This document shows, piece by piece, positions 51,081 through 60,786 of a stretch of 64,000 nucleotides of DNA. A model generated the notes under the pieces. It did no database searches. It had not been told where the DNA came from and was given only the letters and a program-made list of their open reading frames with translations. Numbering within the stretch: position 1 is the first letter of the stretch; the number at the start of each line of letters is the position of its first letter. A program made the translations under genes and the position numbers. The stretch is from an uncultured Methanoregula sp. GTDB taxonomy: Archaea; Halobacteriota; Methanomicrobia; Methanomicrobiales; Methanospirillaceae. The stretch covers positions 1,054,001-1,118,000 of the forward strand of contig NZ_OY787453.1 of assembly GCF_963678795.1 (NCBI RefSeq), in the 5' to 3' direction.

Positions 51081-54000
51081 ATGGAATTACACGATACCAG
51101 GTCATGGATTGATATGATTTCCATCTTGTATGTCGATGATGAGCCGATCCTTCTTGAGGTAGGCAAAACCTTCCTTGAGCGGAGCGGCCAGTTCAGTGTT
51201 GATACCGTTACATCTGCCCGGTCTGCACTTATTTTACTGGATTCAAAAAATTATGACGCCATTATCTCCGATTACCAGATGCCAGAGATGGATGGTATCG
51301 AATTTCTCAAATCCTTAAGGAAAGAGAACAACGGGATCCCTTTTATCCTTTTCACCGGCAGGGGCCGCGAGGAAGTTGTCATCGAGGCGGTGAATAATGG
51401 TGTTGATTATTATCTCCAGAAAGGTGGCGATTCGAAATCACAATTTGTAGAACTGGAGCATAAAATCAAACTCGCAGTTGAGCGTTGCAGGACGGAAAAG
51501 GCACTTATTGAAAGTGAAGAGCGGTACCGCGCTGTTGTTGAAGACCAGACAGAATTAATCTCGCGGTTCCTTCCGGATGGATCACATATTTTTGTCAATG
51601 ATGCATATTGCCGGTACTTCTCCAAAAAGCCAGATGAAATTATAGGAACCCGGTTTTGTCCTGATATTCCAAAAGAAGATCAGAAACGGATCCGGGATCA
51701 TCTCAAAAACCTCACTCAGGATAACCCGTTTGCAACCATTGAGCAACGCATCATCATGCCGGATAAGATGATACGGTGGCAGCAATGGAGCGATCGGGCA
51801 ATTTTTGACAAGGATGGGCATATCCGGGAATACCAGTCAGTAGGCAGGGACATTACTGATAAGAAACATGCCGAAGATGAGCTGCGGGCGGCCTATGAGC
51901 AGATCTCCGCGACAGAGGAAGAACTACGTTCCCAGTATAACGAACTCAAGGATGGCGAACAGGCAATCCGGGAGAGTGAAGGTAAACTTCAGGGTATAGT
52001 TCAGGGGTCCCCCATCCCCCAGTTTGTCATCGATAAAAACCATCGTGTCATCAGCTGGAACCGGGCACTTGAGGAACACAGCGGAGTGCGGGCAGAAGAA
52101 GTGCTTGGTACAACGCATGCCTGGAAAGCGTTCTATGATAAGGAACGACCGGTGCTATCGAACCTGCTGGTGGAGAATCACCCGGAAAAAATCCAGGAAT
52201 TGTATGCCGGGAAATTTTGCAGGTCAAAATATGTCCCTGACGCATACGAAGCGATCGACTTTTTCCCGCGAATGGGCGAACACGGCACCTGGCTCTACTT
52301 CACGGCAGCAGTTCTCAGAAATTCTGATGGCAATATTGTCGGTGCTGTTGAAACACTCGAAGATATCACCGATCGAAAGAAAGCAGAAGAGGAACTGCAA
52401 GCTTCTAATGAGCAGATCACTGCTTCTGAAGAAGAACTCCGGCACCAGTTTGACGAGCTGAAAAAGAGCGAGGATGCGCTCCGCATAAGCGAGGAGAAAT
52501 ATCGTAGCATTCTTGAAAGCATTCAGGATGTCTACTACCGGAGCGACACTGCGGGAAACCTCATACTGATAAGCCCATCGGTCACACAAATTCTCGGGTA
52601 TAACCGGGTATCAGAATTGATCGGGAGGGATATTGCACAAACTCTTTATTACAATCCGGAAGAACGGTCAAAATTTCTTGCTGAATTGACTACTAAGGGA
52701 GTAGTCACGGATTTTGAAGTAATATTGAAAAAGCGGGACGGAACTCCGGTACCTGTCGCGACAAGCAGTCATAAATACTTTGATCCGTCCGGGAATTTCC
52801 TCGGTGTCGAGGGCATCTTCCGTGACATCACAGAACGTAAAAACGCAGAGAAGGAGATCCAAAAAAAGCACGAAGAGATCAACCTTGCCTATGAGCAGCT
52901 CAGATCAAACGAGAAGGAACTACGGAAAAACTATGTGGACCTGAGCAGGAAAGACCAGAATCTCGTGGAAAGCGAGCGAAAATTCCGGGCGATTTTTAAC
53001 CAGACATTCCAGTTTATAGGTCTCATGACTCCGGATGGCATTCTGGTGGAAGCAAACCGCTCGGCCCTGAAGTTATCCGAAATTGAGGAAACGGATGTGA
53101 TCGGAAAGCCGTTCTGGGATACTCCGTGGTGGATCCATTCCAAAGAGATGCAGGAAAAGTTGCGTGCAGCAGTACAGGATGCAGCAAAAGGAGAATTCGT
53201 GCGGTTCGAAGCAACCCATCGGGCATCTGACGGGAGTCTCCACTATATCGACTTCTCATTAAAACCTGTGGCAGACGATGCGGGCTGTGTTGTTCTGCTC
53301 ATTCCGGAAGGACGGGACATTACCAAACGTAAAGAAGCGGAGAAGGAGCTCCGTGAAAGCCAGAAAATGCTTGAAGAAATTGTTCAGGGCTCCCCCATCC
53401 CACAGTTTGTCATCGATAAAAACCATCGTATCGTCAGCTGGAACCGGGCACTTGAGGAACACAGCGGTGTGAAAGCAACGGAAGTACTTGGTACAACGCA
53501 TGCCTGGAAAGCGTTCTATGATAAGGAACGACCGGTACTGTCGAACCTGCTGGTGGAGAATAACCCGGAAAAAATTCACACATTGTATACCGGGAAATAT
53601 CGCAAGTCAAAATATATCGATGGCGCATACGAAGTGACCGACTTTTTCCCGCGAATGGGCGAACACGGTACCTGGCTCCATTTCACGTCCGCCCCTCTCA
53701 GGGATTATGAGGGTAATATTGTCGGTGCTGTTGAAACCCTCCAAGATGTAACCGATCGGAAACGGGCAGAAGAGCGGTTATTCGAAGTGAACAGTGCGTT
53801 TCTTGCGTTCACCCCGGACCCCCTCCGCAATATCAATATTCTGACCGGACTTGCAGGCAAGATGCTGCAGGGTTCCTGCGCCCTCTATAACCGGCTTGAA
53901 GGAGGGATGCTTTGTTCATTGGGGATGTGGAACACACCTCCGGACTTTGCCAGCTACGATAAGCCTCAGGGACACATTTGTAATGATGTAATCCTGAAGG

Positions 54001-54902
54001 GTGACCGTTCTCCTGCGATTATTACCGATCTTTTGAAATCGCCTTATGCAGACACCGACCCGAATGTCAAACGGTATCAGCTTCAGACATATATTGGCAT
54101 TCCGGTAAAAATAGGGGAGAAGTTCCTTGGGTCTCTCTGCGTTGTGTACCAGAACCGATATTCGCCCCTGCCGCAGGATCTGGAGATACTCTCGTTCCTT
54201 GCAAAAGCTGTATCAATAGAGGATGAACGGAGGAGTGTCGAGATGGAACTGCAGATTGCAAACAAAAAAATCACCATGCTCTATTCGATCACCCGGCACG
54301 ATATCCTGAACCAGCTCACGGGGTTGCGCTCCTATCTTGAACTCTCAAAAGTGAACGAGAAAGATCCGAAACTTGCGGAGTTCATCTCGAGGGAAGAGGC
54401 TGCTGCAGAAACGATTGGCAGACAGATCGAGTTTACCCGTTATTATGAGAATATCGGTGTGAATGCTCCTCGATGGCAGGATGTTGCCCTGCTCATCCGA
54501 TCGTGCTCGTCGCAGATCCCTATCGACACTATTATCCTGACGGTTAAACTGAGCGGTATGGAGATATATGCCGATCCGCTGATCGAGAAAGTCTTCTACA
54601 ACCTGATAGAGAACTCAATTCGGCACGGCGGCCGGGTTTCCCATATTGGATTTACCGTCACTGAAACAGGAGGAGACGCGGTGCTCGTATATGAGGATGA
54701 CGGGGTTGGCATCACGGCAGAGGACCGGGACCGGCTTTTCGCCAAAGGGTTTGGAACACATACCGGCCTGGGACTTTTCCTCTCCCGCGAGATCCTCTCA
54801 ATTACCGGCATCACGATCACTGAGAACGGCAAGCCGGAACAAGGGGCACGATTCGAGATCACGGTTCCAGACGGTGGATACCGGTTTGTTGGGAGAAATT
54901 AA
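51081..54902 (+). CDS. REC-PAS(5)-GAF sensor histidine kinase (1273 aa)
   Basis: The largest kinase here. It has a receiver domain with phospho-acceptor D64, then five PAS domains (near 142, 307, 470, 630 and 768), a GAF domain (about 900-1050) and a kinase core with H1073 (SITRHDILNQL), N-box (YNLIENSIRHGG) and G boxes (YEDDGVGI, GTHTGLGLFLSREIL). PAS2 and PAS5 are nearly the same at DNA level (51999-52375 and 53382-53758, exact offset 1383). The ATG at 51081 has AAAGGA five bases upstream. No membrane span is visible, so signals are internal or diffusible. It follows the V4R regulator gene, which may be part of the same response. Confidence 0.95.
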   Translation: MELHDTRSWIDMISILYVDDEPILLEVGKTFLERSGQFSVDTVTSARSALILLDSKNYDAIISDYQMPEMDGIEFLKSLRKENNGIPFILFTGRGREEVVIEAVNNGVDYYLQKGGDSKSQFVELEHKIKLAVERCRTEKALIESEERYRAVVEDQTELISRFLPDGSHIFVNDAYCRYFSKKPDEIIGTRFCPDIPKEDQKRIRDHLKNLTQDNPFATIEQRIIMPDKMIRWQQWSDRAIFDKDGHIREYQSVGRDITDKKHAEDELRAAYEQISATEEELRSQYNELKDGEQAIRESEGKLQGIVQGSPIPQFVIDKNHRVISWNRALEEHSGVRAEEVLGTTHAWKAFYDKERPVLSNLLVENHPEKIQELYAGKFCRSKYVPDAYEAIDFFPRMGEHGTWLYFTAAVLRNSDGNIVGAVETLEDITDRKKAEEELQASNEQITASEEELRHQFDELKKSEDALRISEEKYRSILESIQDVYYRSDTAGNLILISPSVTQILGYNRVSELIGRDIAQTLYYNPEERSKFLAELTTKGVVTDFEVILKKRDGTPVPVATSSHKYFDPSGNFLGVEGIFRDITERKNAEKEIQKKHEEINLAYEQLRSNEKELRKNYVDLSRKDQNLVESERKFRAIFNQTFQFIGLMTPDGILVEANRSALKLSEIEETDVIGKPFWDTPWWIHSKEMQEKLRAAVQDAAKGEFVRFEATHRASDGSLHYIDFSLKPVADDAGCVVLLIPEGRDITKRKEAEKELRESQKMLEEIVQGSPIPQFVIDKNHRIVSWNRALEEHSGVKATEVLGTTHAWKAFYDKERPVLSNLLVENNPEKIHTLYTGKYRKSKYIDGAYEVTDFFPRMGEHGTWLHFTSAPLRDYEGNIVGAVETLQDVTDRKRAEERLFEVNSAFLAFTPDPLRNINILTGLAGKMLQGSCALYNRLEGGMLCSLGMWNTPPDFASYDKPQGHICNDVILKGDRSPAIITDLLKSPYADTDPNVKRYQLQTYIGIPVKIGEKFLGSLCVVYQNRYSPLPQDLEILSFLAKAVSIEDERRSVEMELQIANKKITMLYSITRHDILNQLTGLRSYLELSKVNEKDPKLAEFISREEAAAETIGRQIEFTRYYENIGVNAPRWQDVALLIRSCSSQIPIDTIILTVKLSGMEIYADPLIEKVFYNLIENSIRHGGRVSHIGFTVTETGGDAVLVYEDDGVGITAEDRDRLFAKGFGTHTGLGLFLSREILSITGITITENGKPEQGARFEITVPDGGYRFVGRN
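51999..53758 (+). repeat. Duplicated PAS-coding segment within the kinase gene
   Basis: About 377 bp at 51999-52375 and 53382-53758 match with a constant offset of 1383 bases (461 codons) and no gaps. Long identical runs, such as the text coding for TTHAWKAFYDKERPVLSNLL, suggest a recent duplication or gene conversion. The entry spans both copies. Confidence 0.9.
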
Positions 54903-54982
54903 GGACAACTTCCGTTTCGTATCCAAAACAAAAAAGCATGACGAAAAATCTTCTTTCCGGCACGGTGAATCGTTCCCGTTTC

Positions 54983-56182
54983 TTAAGTCTTCTTGAATAC
55001 CTGCTTTGCCATTTCAACTCTCTCCTCAAAGCCGGGGCCTTCAAGTTCCTCCACAACGGATTCGAGTACCCCCGGGATGTCGATATGCTGGGGGCATTTT
55101 TCCACGCACTGTCCGCATTGTACGCACAGGGATGCAAACTCGGGATTCCCGACACCGACAGCGCCGCCCAGCCGTGCAGCGTACATGAATTTTTCCATAT
55201 CAGGATTATCGATCATATAGAGGTTGTTATACTCCTCGAAACACATCGGGATATTTACTCCTGACGGGCATGGCATGCAGTACTGGCAGCCGGTACAGCC
55301 CACTTTCATCAGTTCGCGGTACGTGTTCTCCACTCGTTTTACCAGATGCAGTTCCGTTTCCGTCAGGGAACCGGGGTACGCATGGTCTGCCGCTGCAAGA
55401 TTCTCCCGGATATGCGTCTCGTCATTCATCCCGGAGAGGACAACCGTGACTTCGGGATGGTTCCATATCCAGCGGAGAGCCCATTCTGCCGGGGTCCTCT
55501 TTGCCGGGGCCTCGTCCCAGATCGCTCTCACGGCAGGGGGCACGTTTTTTGTTAAGTTCCCCCCACGGAGGGGCTCCATGATGATGACGCCAAGACCTTT
55601 TGAGGCGGCATATTCCAGGCCTGCGGTACCAGCCTGGTTCTTCTCGTCGAGGAAGTTGTACTGGATCTGGCAGAAGTCCCAGTTATACGCGTCAACGATC
55701 CGGCTGAAATCTTCCCCGGCGCCGTGGAAGGAGAAACCTGCGTTCCTGATGCGGCCGTCAGCTTTGGCTTTGTCAAGGAAGTCAGCCACGCCGAGCTTCC
55801 GGACCGCGTCCCACAGGTCCCCGACAAGGGCATGGACGAGATAATAATCGATGTGGTCAGTTTTGAGTTTCTCCAGCTGGGCATCGAGGAACTTATCCAT
55901 ATCCTCCCGGCGTTCGATAAGCCAGGAAGGGAGTTTTGTTGCGAGTTTTACTTTCTCACGGTACCCGCCGGCAAGGGCACGGCCCACGAAAGGCTCGCTC
56001 TGTCCCATGTGGTAGGGCCAGGCCGTATCGACATAATTTACCCCGTGATCGATGGCGGAGCGAACCTGCTTTATCCCTCTCTCTTCATCGATTGACCCGT
56101 CTGCTTTCACGGGAAGGCGCATGCACCCGAACCCGAGGATAGAGAGCTTATCGCCGTTTTTGGGCATTTTCCTGTACAGCAT
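54983..56182 (-). CDS. Aldo/keto reductase with C-terminal ferredoxin motifs (399 aa)
   Basis: The barrel (1-290) has the catalytic tetrad D52, Y57, K83 and H117. The C-terminal ~100 residues hold CTGCQYCMPCP and CVQCGQCVEKCP, which would bind 4Fe-4S clusters, so electrons may come from ferredoxin instead of, or along with, NADPH. Such fused aldo/keto reductases are common in anaerobes; substrates are mostly unknown. The start has GGTGA upstream. It is convergent with the kinase gene at 51081. Confidence 0.92.
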   Translation of the reverse strand: MLYRKMPKNGDKLSILGFGCMRLPVKADGSIDEERGIKQVRSAIDHGVNYVDTAWPYHMGQSEPFVGRALAGGYREKVKLATKLPSWLIERREDMDKFLDAQLEKLKTDHIDYYLVHALVGDLWDAVRKLGVADFLDKAKADGRIRNAGFSFHGAGEDFSRIVDAYNWDFCQIQYNFLDEKNQAGTAGLEYAASKGLGVIIMEPLRGGNLTKNVPPAVRAIWDEAPAKRTPAEWALRWIWNHPEVTVVLSGMNDETHIRENLAAADHAYPGSLTETELHLVKRVENTYRELMKVGCTGCQYCMPCPSGVNIPMCFEEYNNLYMIDNPDMEKFMYAARLGGAVGVGNPEFASLCVQCGQCVEKCPQHIDIPGVLESVVEELEGPGFEERVEMAKQVFKKT

Positions 56183-56241
56183 TTTTCATTCACCCGGTTT
56201 TGAATTTCCTCTGTTTCCTGGAGAAATGAGAGACGGTCCTT

Positions 56242-56607
56242 TCACTTTTTCATCATGGTGTCCCGCACCAACCGGCTTGCGATCCCGTCCGCGAGCAGGC
56301 CGTAGATGATGCCGGCAACAAGGAGTAGCACGGCCCCGGTATAATTATGGGAAAAAAGGGAGACGATGCAGAGCTGGATGCTCATGAGTGCGCCGATACC
56401 GCCCCCCCTTACGGCCCAGTGAAGCGGGACCGCGTCGGCAAAACCAATCAGGAATCCCTGGAGTGTCCGGCTGTAAAAGAGCGTTACCATAAACCAGGGC
56501 TCCGGTGTAACTCCCGGGGGTGCGATAACCAGCAGGCTCCCGACGCAGTACAGGCCCGTCAGAATGCCGATGGCTGTGGCGATTGCTATCCGCTTTATCC
56601 GGACCAT
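56242..56607 (-). CDS. Small four-span membrane protein (121 aa)
   Basis: Four hydrophobic segments are seen (IATAIGILTGLYCVGSLLVI, a span near FYSRTLQGFLIGFADAV, GIGALMSIQLCIVSLF and GAVLLLVAGIIYGLLADGI) with a basic C-terminus. The ATG follows TGAGGAA. No family name is known to me. It lies 59 bases upstream of the aldo/keto reductase gene on the same strand and could be cotranscribed with it. Confidence 0.75.
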   Translation of the reverse strand: MVRIKRIAIATAIGILTGLYCVGSLLVIAPPGVTPEPWFMVTLFYSRTLQGFLIGFADAVPLHWAVRGGGIGALMSIQLCIVSLFSHNYTGAVLLLVAGIIYGLLADGIASRLVRDTMMKK

Positions 56608-57037
56608 GATTCCTCAGGAATGATGGGAACGGCGCAGGAGAAAAATCTTGTTACTCACCGGTTCCGGATGCCGGCAGCGGGAGCAGGCTTATCAGAACTC
56701 CGGCAGTCGCAGAAATTTCTGTAACAAAAAAGGGGAGTGTTACCCTCCCCGGGTTGATCGGGCAGAGGAATACTGCAACTCCTACAGCACCGCTTTACCC
56801 CGAATACAGCCCGGATGAAGCCGCAACCCTGTAAAAACGTTTTTCATCAGCATCTGAAAAGATGGATGGTGTATTGCCAGGATGTTCTGCATAATCGTGA
56901 CTTATGCGGATGATGATCCCCTCTCATAGGAATATTCCGGGTTGGTATTTTTATTCTTTTCACAATTTGAGAACAATACATAACACTATCAGCATAAGAA
57001 TCAATTATAAATAAGAAAAAGGAGAACGGAGGCAGAA
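56608..57037. other. Intergenic region with hairpin and promoter
   Basis: A hairpin GGGGAG-TGTTACC-CTCCCC is at 56732-56750. The last 100 bases are AT-rich with TATAAATAAG near 57006 and end in a strong ribosome binding site (GGAGG) for the gene at 57038. No ORF of note. Confidence 0.5.
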
Positions 57038-57337
57038 ATGGGACACAGAAGGGTAGATTCAGGCAGGAGATATAATTGTGCTCATCTTATCTGCACCTAT
57101 TTACTCCAGAACCATCTCTCCCGTGCATACGTGACCTCTAAGGAGATTGCACAATTTCATCACTTGTCCAGAAGATCCTCCCAGTCTATCAGTGCCATGC
57201 TGAATTTTATCTATAACAACTGCATACGGGAAACCCGGTTCGGTTTTTACATCCGGGGGACTGCCCCTTTCAAAAAGACTGATTATCCTCACCACTACCA
57301 CATAGAACTCATTGATCAGGCCGAGGGGCTGCTCTGA
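57038..57337 (+). CDS. Small HTH-like protein (99 aa)
   Basis: A basic protein with a probable helix-turn-helix (AYVTSKEIAQFHHLSRRSSQSIS) and a following wing-like part (FGFYIRGTAPF). GGAGG seven bases before the ATG and the TATA-like box upstream support the start. I know no named family; a DNA-binding role is inferred from the helix pattern. Confidence 0.65.
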   Translation: MGHRRVDSGRRYNCAHLICTYLLQNHLSRAYVTSKEIAQFHHLSRRSSQSISAMLNFIYNNCIRETRFGFYIRGTAPFKKTDYPHHYHIELIDQAEGLL

Positions 57338-57431
57338 TGACCGGTGTCACGGGTGCGGCGAACATCCCCCGAGAGTGGAATCGCAATGAGTTTTTTTTGA
57401 CAGGGCGGCCGGCAGAATACTGGGTCGAGCC

Positions 57432-57593
57432 ATGACATATGCGGTATGGGAATGGTTCATGGGAAGATACGAGGATGAACTGGCGGGCCCGTATGGTTTT
57501 CGTGAAGTGCATCCGGTATGGAAGATGTGGTGGTTCCTTGGTAGTGTTGTGGTATTATGCATCAGTATAGCCTGGTTTTTCTGGCCGGCCTGA
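57432..57593 (+). CDS. Small Trp-rich membrane protein (53 aa)
   Basis: A 53-codon frame: an amphipathic, Trp- and Tyr-rich start (MTYAVWEWFMGRYEDE), then HPVWKMWW and a single span (FLGSVVVLCISIAWFFWPA) at the extreme C-terminus, like tail-anchored proteins. No strong ribosome binding site. No family is known to me. It is too short for usual gene calling, but its composition is not random. Confidence 0.5.
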   Translation: MTYAVWEWFMGRYEDELAGPYGFREVHPVWKMWWFLGSVVVLCISIAWFFWPA

Positions 57594-57665
57594 GGAAAAA
57601 TCCAGAAAGGGAGATCATGAAAGCCACTATGACGAGAACAGAAACGACAAGGGGGAGTATCTTTC

Positions 57666-57785
57666 ATGCGGTTTTCGGATAAGAAAGTAGTAGTAGTGCG
57701 CCGGTGCAGGTGGTGTCAGGTGCGGTGTGTCTCCGTGGCTGATCGCAGACTGCACGAGCGGTTTTGCGCCAGGAACTGCACCTGA
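57666..57785 (+). CDS. Tiny Cys-rich protein (39 aa)
   Basis: The 39-codon frame is very basic and contains CRWC with a third Cys shortly after, and a later FCARNC, a spacing that could hold one zinc ion (C-x2-C ... C-x3-C) with RLHERF between. No GG-rich ribosome binding site is clear. It could be a zinc-knuckle protein or a chance frame. Confidence 0.35.
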   Translation: MRFSDKKVVVVRRCRWCQVRCVSVADRRLHERFCARNCT

Positions 57786-57865
57786 TGAGCACCCCGGTAA
57801 ACCGCCCTGTTCAAATCCGGTTCTCATCGGAACAGATCACGCTTTGAATCATTACCGGCAATCAT

Positions 57866-58141
57866 TCACGTAGTAAACAGATTTTTGTGCCGCGCTATGT
57901 TCTCGTGATAGTCGGCCAGCCGTGTCGCCTCCTGACAGGCTTTCTGCTTGTCGTTGAACCCGGTGAAGAGGATGCGGACATTATCAATATCATCCTTGAT
58001 GTATGCAGCTTCAGGATACTCGATGAGTATAATCTCTCCATCAGTCCCGAAATAATTCTCTTCACACTTACCTGTCATGTACCGTTCCCGCTGATCCCTC
58101 GTCGGGGCTGCATATTTGTTATCGTACTTGAAAACTCCCAT
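57866..58141 (-). CDS. Hypothetical protein (91 aa)
   Basis: A soluble, acidic 91-residue protein with one strand-rich stretch (GEIILIEYPEAAYIKDD, NVRILFTGFND) and a helical end. AGGAAG precedes the ATG at good distance. I recognise no family. It lies upstream of no obvious partner; the thermosome gene at 58338 is read in the same direction but starts far away. Confidence 0.65.
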   Translation of the reverse strand: MGVFKYDNKYAAPTRDQRERYMTGKCEENYFGTDGEIILIEYPEAAYIKDDIDNVRILFTGFNDKQKACQEATRLADYHENIARHKNLFTT

Positions 58142-58337
58142 GTCGATCTTCCTGTGAGGATTGATGGTTGATTCACACGATGATAAAATGGCGGATGGGA
58201 TACCGACCCTCGTTTACGTGCAGTCATCCGCGATTCACCGCCCCGACTCCTTTGGGGGCAGTCCATGAACTGTTTCGACCGTTCAGTGAACCGGCCCGTT
58301 ACAAAAAAATTGTAAATGGTTATCAGATGCCCGTCAT

Positions 58338-59936
58338 CTACCCGGCTGCGGGATTATTTGACTGCGTGATCATCATGTCATCCACGCGGATGAGCATGAC
58401 CGCGGTCTCCGACGCACTCTGGATGGACTGGCGCTTGGACCTGAGGGGTTCGATAACGCCTTCTGCCAGCATATCGACGACTTTGCCCTCGAACACGTTC
58501 AGGCCGGCATTCTTCCTGCCCATGGAGTGGACATTCTTAAGCTCTACCAGCTTGTCGATCGGGTCGAAACCGGAGTTCTCTGCAAGTGCCCGCGGGATGG
58601 ACTCGTATGCTGCTCCATACGCCTCGATTGCCATTTGCACACGGCCACCGACCGTCCGGGCGTAATCGCGGATCTTCATGAGAATCTCGATCTCGACTGC
58701 TCCGCCACCAGCAACATATGTGCCGTCCTCCATGGCATCCATCACTACGCGGGTGCCATCGACAACGGCCCGCTCGAGCTCGTCAAGCAGGTAGTCGCTT
58801 GTCCCGCGGAGAAGGATTGTGGTGGTCTTCGGGTTCGTGCACCCGGATATGCGGGTCACTTTGCCTTCGGTATCCTCTTCAACAAGGTCTGCAGCCCCGA
58901 GATCTTTTGCCGTAAGTGCCTCGGGTTTGCCTACGATGGTTGCATGAAGCGCCCTGCCTGCATACTTCATATCACTCTCGGGCACGTCCTCGATTGCAAG
59001 GATGCCGGCTTTAGCAAGGTAGAACTGGGTGATATCCGAGATGCCTTTCTGGCAGAGGAGAACATTTGCACCGCTCTCTATGATCGCATCGGCGAGTTTC
59101 TTTAACGCTTCGCGTTCCTGTGTGCTGAATGCATTAATCTGATCAGTAGTGGAGATCCTGATCTTCGCTTTAATCTGGGTCTTGGTGATCTCCAGGGGAG
59201 TGGCGATAAGTGCGACTTTTGCCTTAACGATCTTCTTTGGCATACCCACGTGGACCCGTGTCTTGTCGATGACCACGCCGCGGATCAGTTCGGCATCATC
59301 CATGGACGGTCCCTTCTGTTTCTTGATCATCACATCATCTTCGTCAACAAGAGTTTTGCCATCCGCCGTCTCGGCCACGGCCATGACCGCGTCGACGATA
59401 ATGCCGTCAAGCTTGCCTTTCACCTGCTCAATGGACTTGCCGGTGATAGCGGTGTTGGCGATCTTAAGGAGGAGCTTTCGGTCCGAGGAATCGACCTTGA
59501 GCGAGAGACTCTTTACGATCTCAAGCGCCTTCACCATGCCCATGCGGTAACCTTCTGCGATGACGGTCGGGTGGATGCCCTGTTCAAGCAGTGATTCGGC
59601 CTGTTCCATGAGGGCGCCAACAAGAATGACTGCCGTGGTTGTGCCATCGCCGACCTCCTTGTCCTGGGTGAGTGCTACCTCGATTACCATCTTTGCCCCG
59701 GGGTGCTTCACTGCGATCTCCCCAAGGATAGTTGCCCCATCGTTGGTGATGACAACGTCCCCTCCTTTGGGATTCACGAGCATTTTGTCCATGCCCCGGG
59801 GGCCCAGTGTTGACCTGACTACAGCGGCGATCACCTTTGCTGCTTTAATATTCGAGTCCTGGACTTCCTTCCCGCGAGTCTGCGTTGTTCCCTGCCTGAG
59901 AATGACAATCTGCTGTCCGCCAAGTTGTTGTGACAT
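58338..59936 (-). CDS. thsA: Thermosome subunit (group II chaperonin, 532 aa)
   Basis: An ATP-driven protein-folding chamber subunit. Signature blocks are all present: [39 protein letters not shown], and near the C-terminus GGGAVEIEI and the ATPase-closing motif. It starts at the ATG giving MSQQLGGQQ, with GAGGT six bases upstream; the four-codon longer frame from 59948 lacks that. The end ([12 protein letters not shown]) is a modified form of the usual Gly-Met-rich tail. It is monocistronic with a ~460-base upstream region. Confidence 0.97.
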   Translation of the reverse strand: MSQQLGGQQIVILRQGTTQTRGKEVQDSNIKAAKVIAAVVRSTLGPRGMDKMLVNPKGGDVVITNDGATILGEIAVKHPGAKMVIEVALTQDKEVGDGTTTAVILVGALMEQAESLLEQGIHPTVIAEGYRMGMVKALEIVKSLSLKVDSSDRKLLLKIANTAITGKSIEQVKGKLDGIIVDAVMAVAETADGKTLVDEDDVMIKKQKGPSMDDAELIRGVVIDKTRVHVGMPKKIVKAKVALIATPLEITKTQIKAKIRISTTDQINAFSTQEREALKKLADAIIESGANVLLCQKGISDITQFYLAKAGILAIEDVPESDMKYAGRALHATIVGKPEALTAKDLGAADLVEEDTEGKVTRISGCTNPKTTTILLRGTSDYLLDELERAVVDGTRVVMDAMEDGTYVAGGGAVEIEILMKIRDYARTVGGRVQMAIEAYGAAYESIPRALAENSGFDPIDKLVELKNVHSMGRKNAGLNVFEGKVVDMLAEGVIEPLRSKRQSIQSASETAVMLIRVDDMMITQSNNPAAG

Positions 59937-60402
59937 GTAAAACCTCACTTAAATTGTATTTTCGTTTCTGTATTCCGGCATAGCCGTTCGTTCTCCCGGT
60001 TTGCTGCTCCGGGTATTGTGCAGTCGTGACCTGGGATTACCATCCCACCACATCACGGTTTCTTGGTGGGGACTGCCAGCTATTGGCCCGGCGGGTAACG
60101 CCGGTTCCCTGCATTACCTGTGACGGTCAACACATGCTTCGTGACCACATATGTCTATCTGTAACCCGGGTTTATCCGGCTTCCCTCTTTTGTGCGGTGA
60201 CTAATGCCCGTGTTGTCCATGGTTTTGTATTTCCGTAGTACATCTCACGTGCACAAAAAGCATGTCCTTTTGAGATCCCTTGCAGAAACCTTGTTGCAAT
60301 ACGGGAACGCGGGTCTTATACCGGTAATGCCGGACCGGCAGACCGTACTAACAACAGAGATACCTGACAATATATCCATCAATACCAGAAAAAACAAAGG
60401 AT
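59937..60402. other. Intergenic region upstream of the thermosome gene
   Basis: It contains the thermosome promoter (AT-rich text at 59943-59962) and two C/G-rich hairpins (TCCCACCA / TGGTGGGGA near 60048-60079 and CCGGCG / CGCCGG near 60090-60107). No gene is supported. I looked for RNase P and SRP RNA consensus parts and saw none. Confidence 0.45.
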
Positions 60403-60621
60403 TCAATGGGTTCTGCGTTCGCAACTCTGTTTCTGAATCTGCATGAAACGTTCATTTCGCGGGCATTCGTGCGGATTCACACCTTCGTCCGGAATCCACT
60501 TCGCCTGCCTCGGGTTGAACTGGGCCGGGCATGACAGTTCTTTAACGGTCTTTCCATTGAGTCCCGGGACCATTTTGGTTTTGATGTGTTCACAATCTGT
60601 ACAATAATGGTATATGCTCAT
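60403..60621 (-). CDS. Small zinc-binding protein (72 aa)
   Basis: Cysteines and histidines in a spread pattern (YHYCTDCEH near the start, SCPAQFN, HECPRNERF near the end) suggest a single bound zinc. AAGGAGATCGCAG before the ATG is an excellent ribosome binding site. I know no family name. It is divergent from the kinase gene at 60787. Confidence 0.72.
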   Translation of the reverse strand: MSIYHYCTDCEHIKTKMVPGLNGKTVKELSCPAQFNPRQAKWIPDEGVNPHECPRNERFMQIQKQSCERRTH

Positions 60622-60786
60622 CTGCGATCTCCTTTTTTGGGGTATTCATCAGTCTTGACGTGGTCTTTTGTCCGGGGGAGGTTATATGCATTAGTACGAT
60701 GCCGTATGTCAGCAGCGGTAGGGAAAGCACGGTCGCCGCCACACACCAAACAATGCAGGGCAAGGTTTAATGAGCGGAAGAGTTGA

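Noticed and set aside
59937..60402. Possible structural RNA (RNase P or SRP RNA) upstream of the thermosome gene
   Set aside because: Hairpins are present, but the conserved cores of these RNAs were not found.
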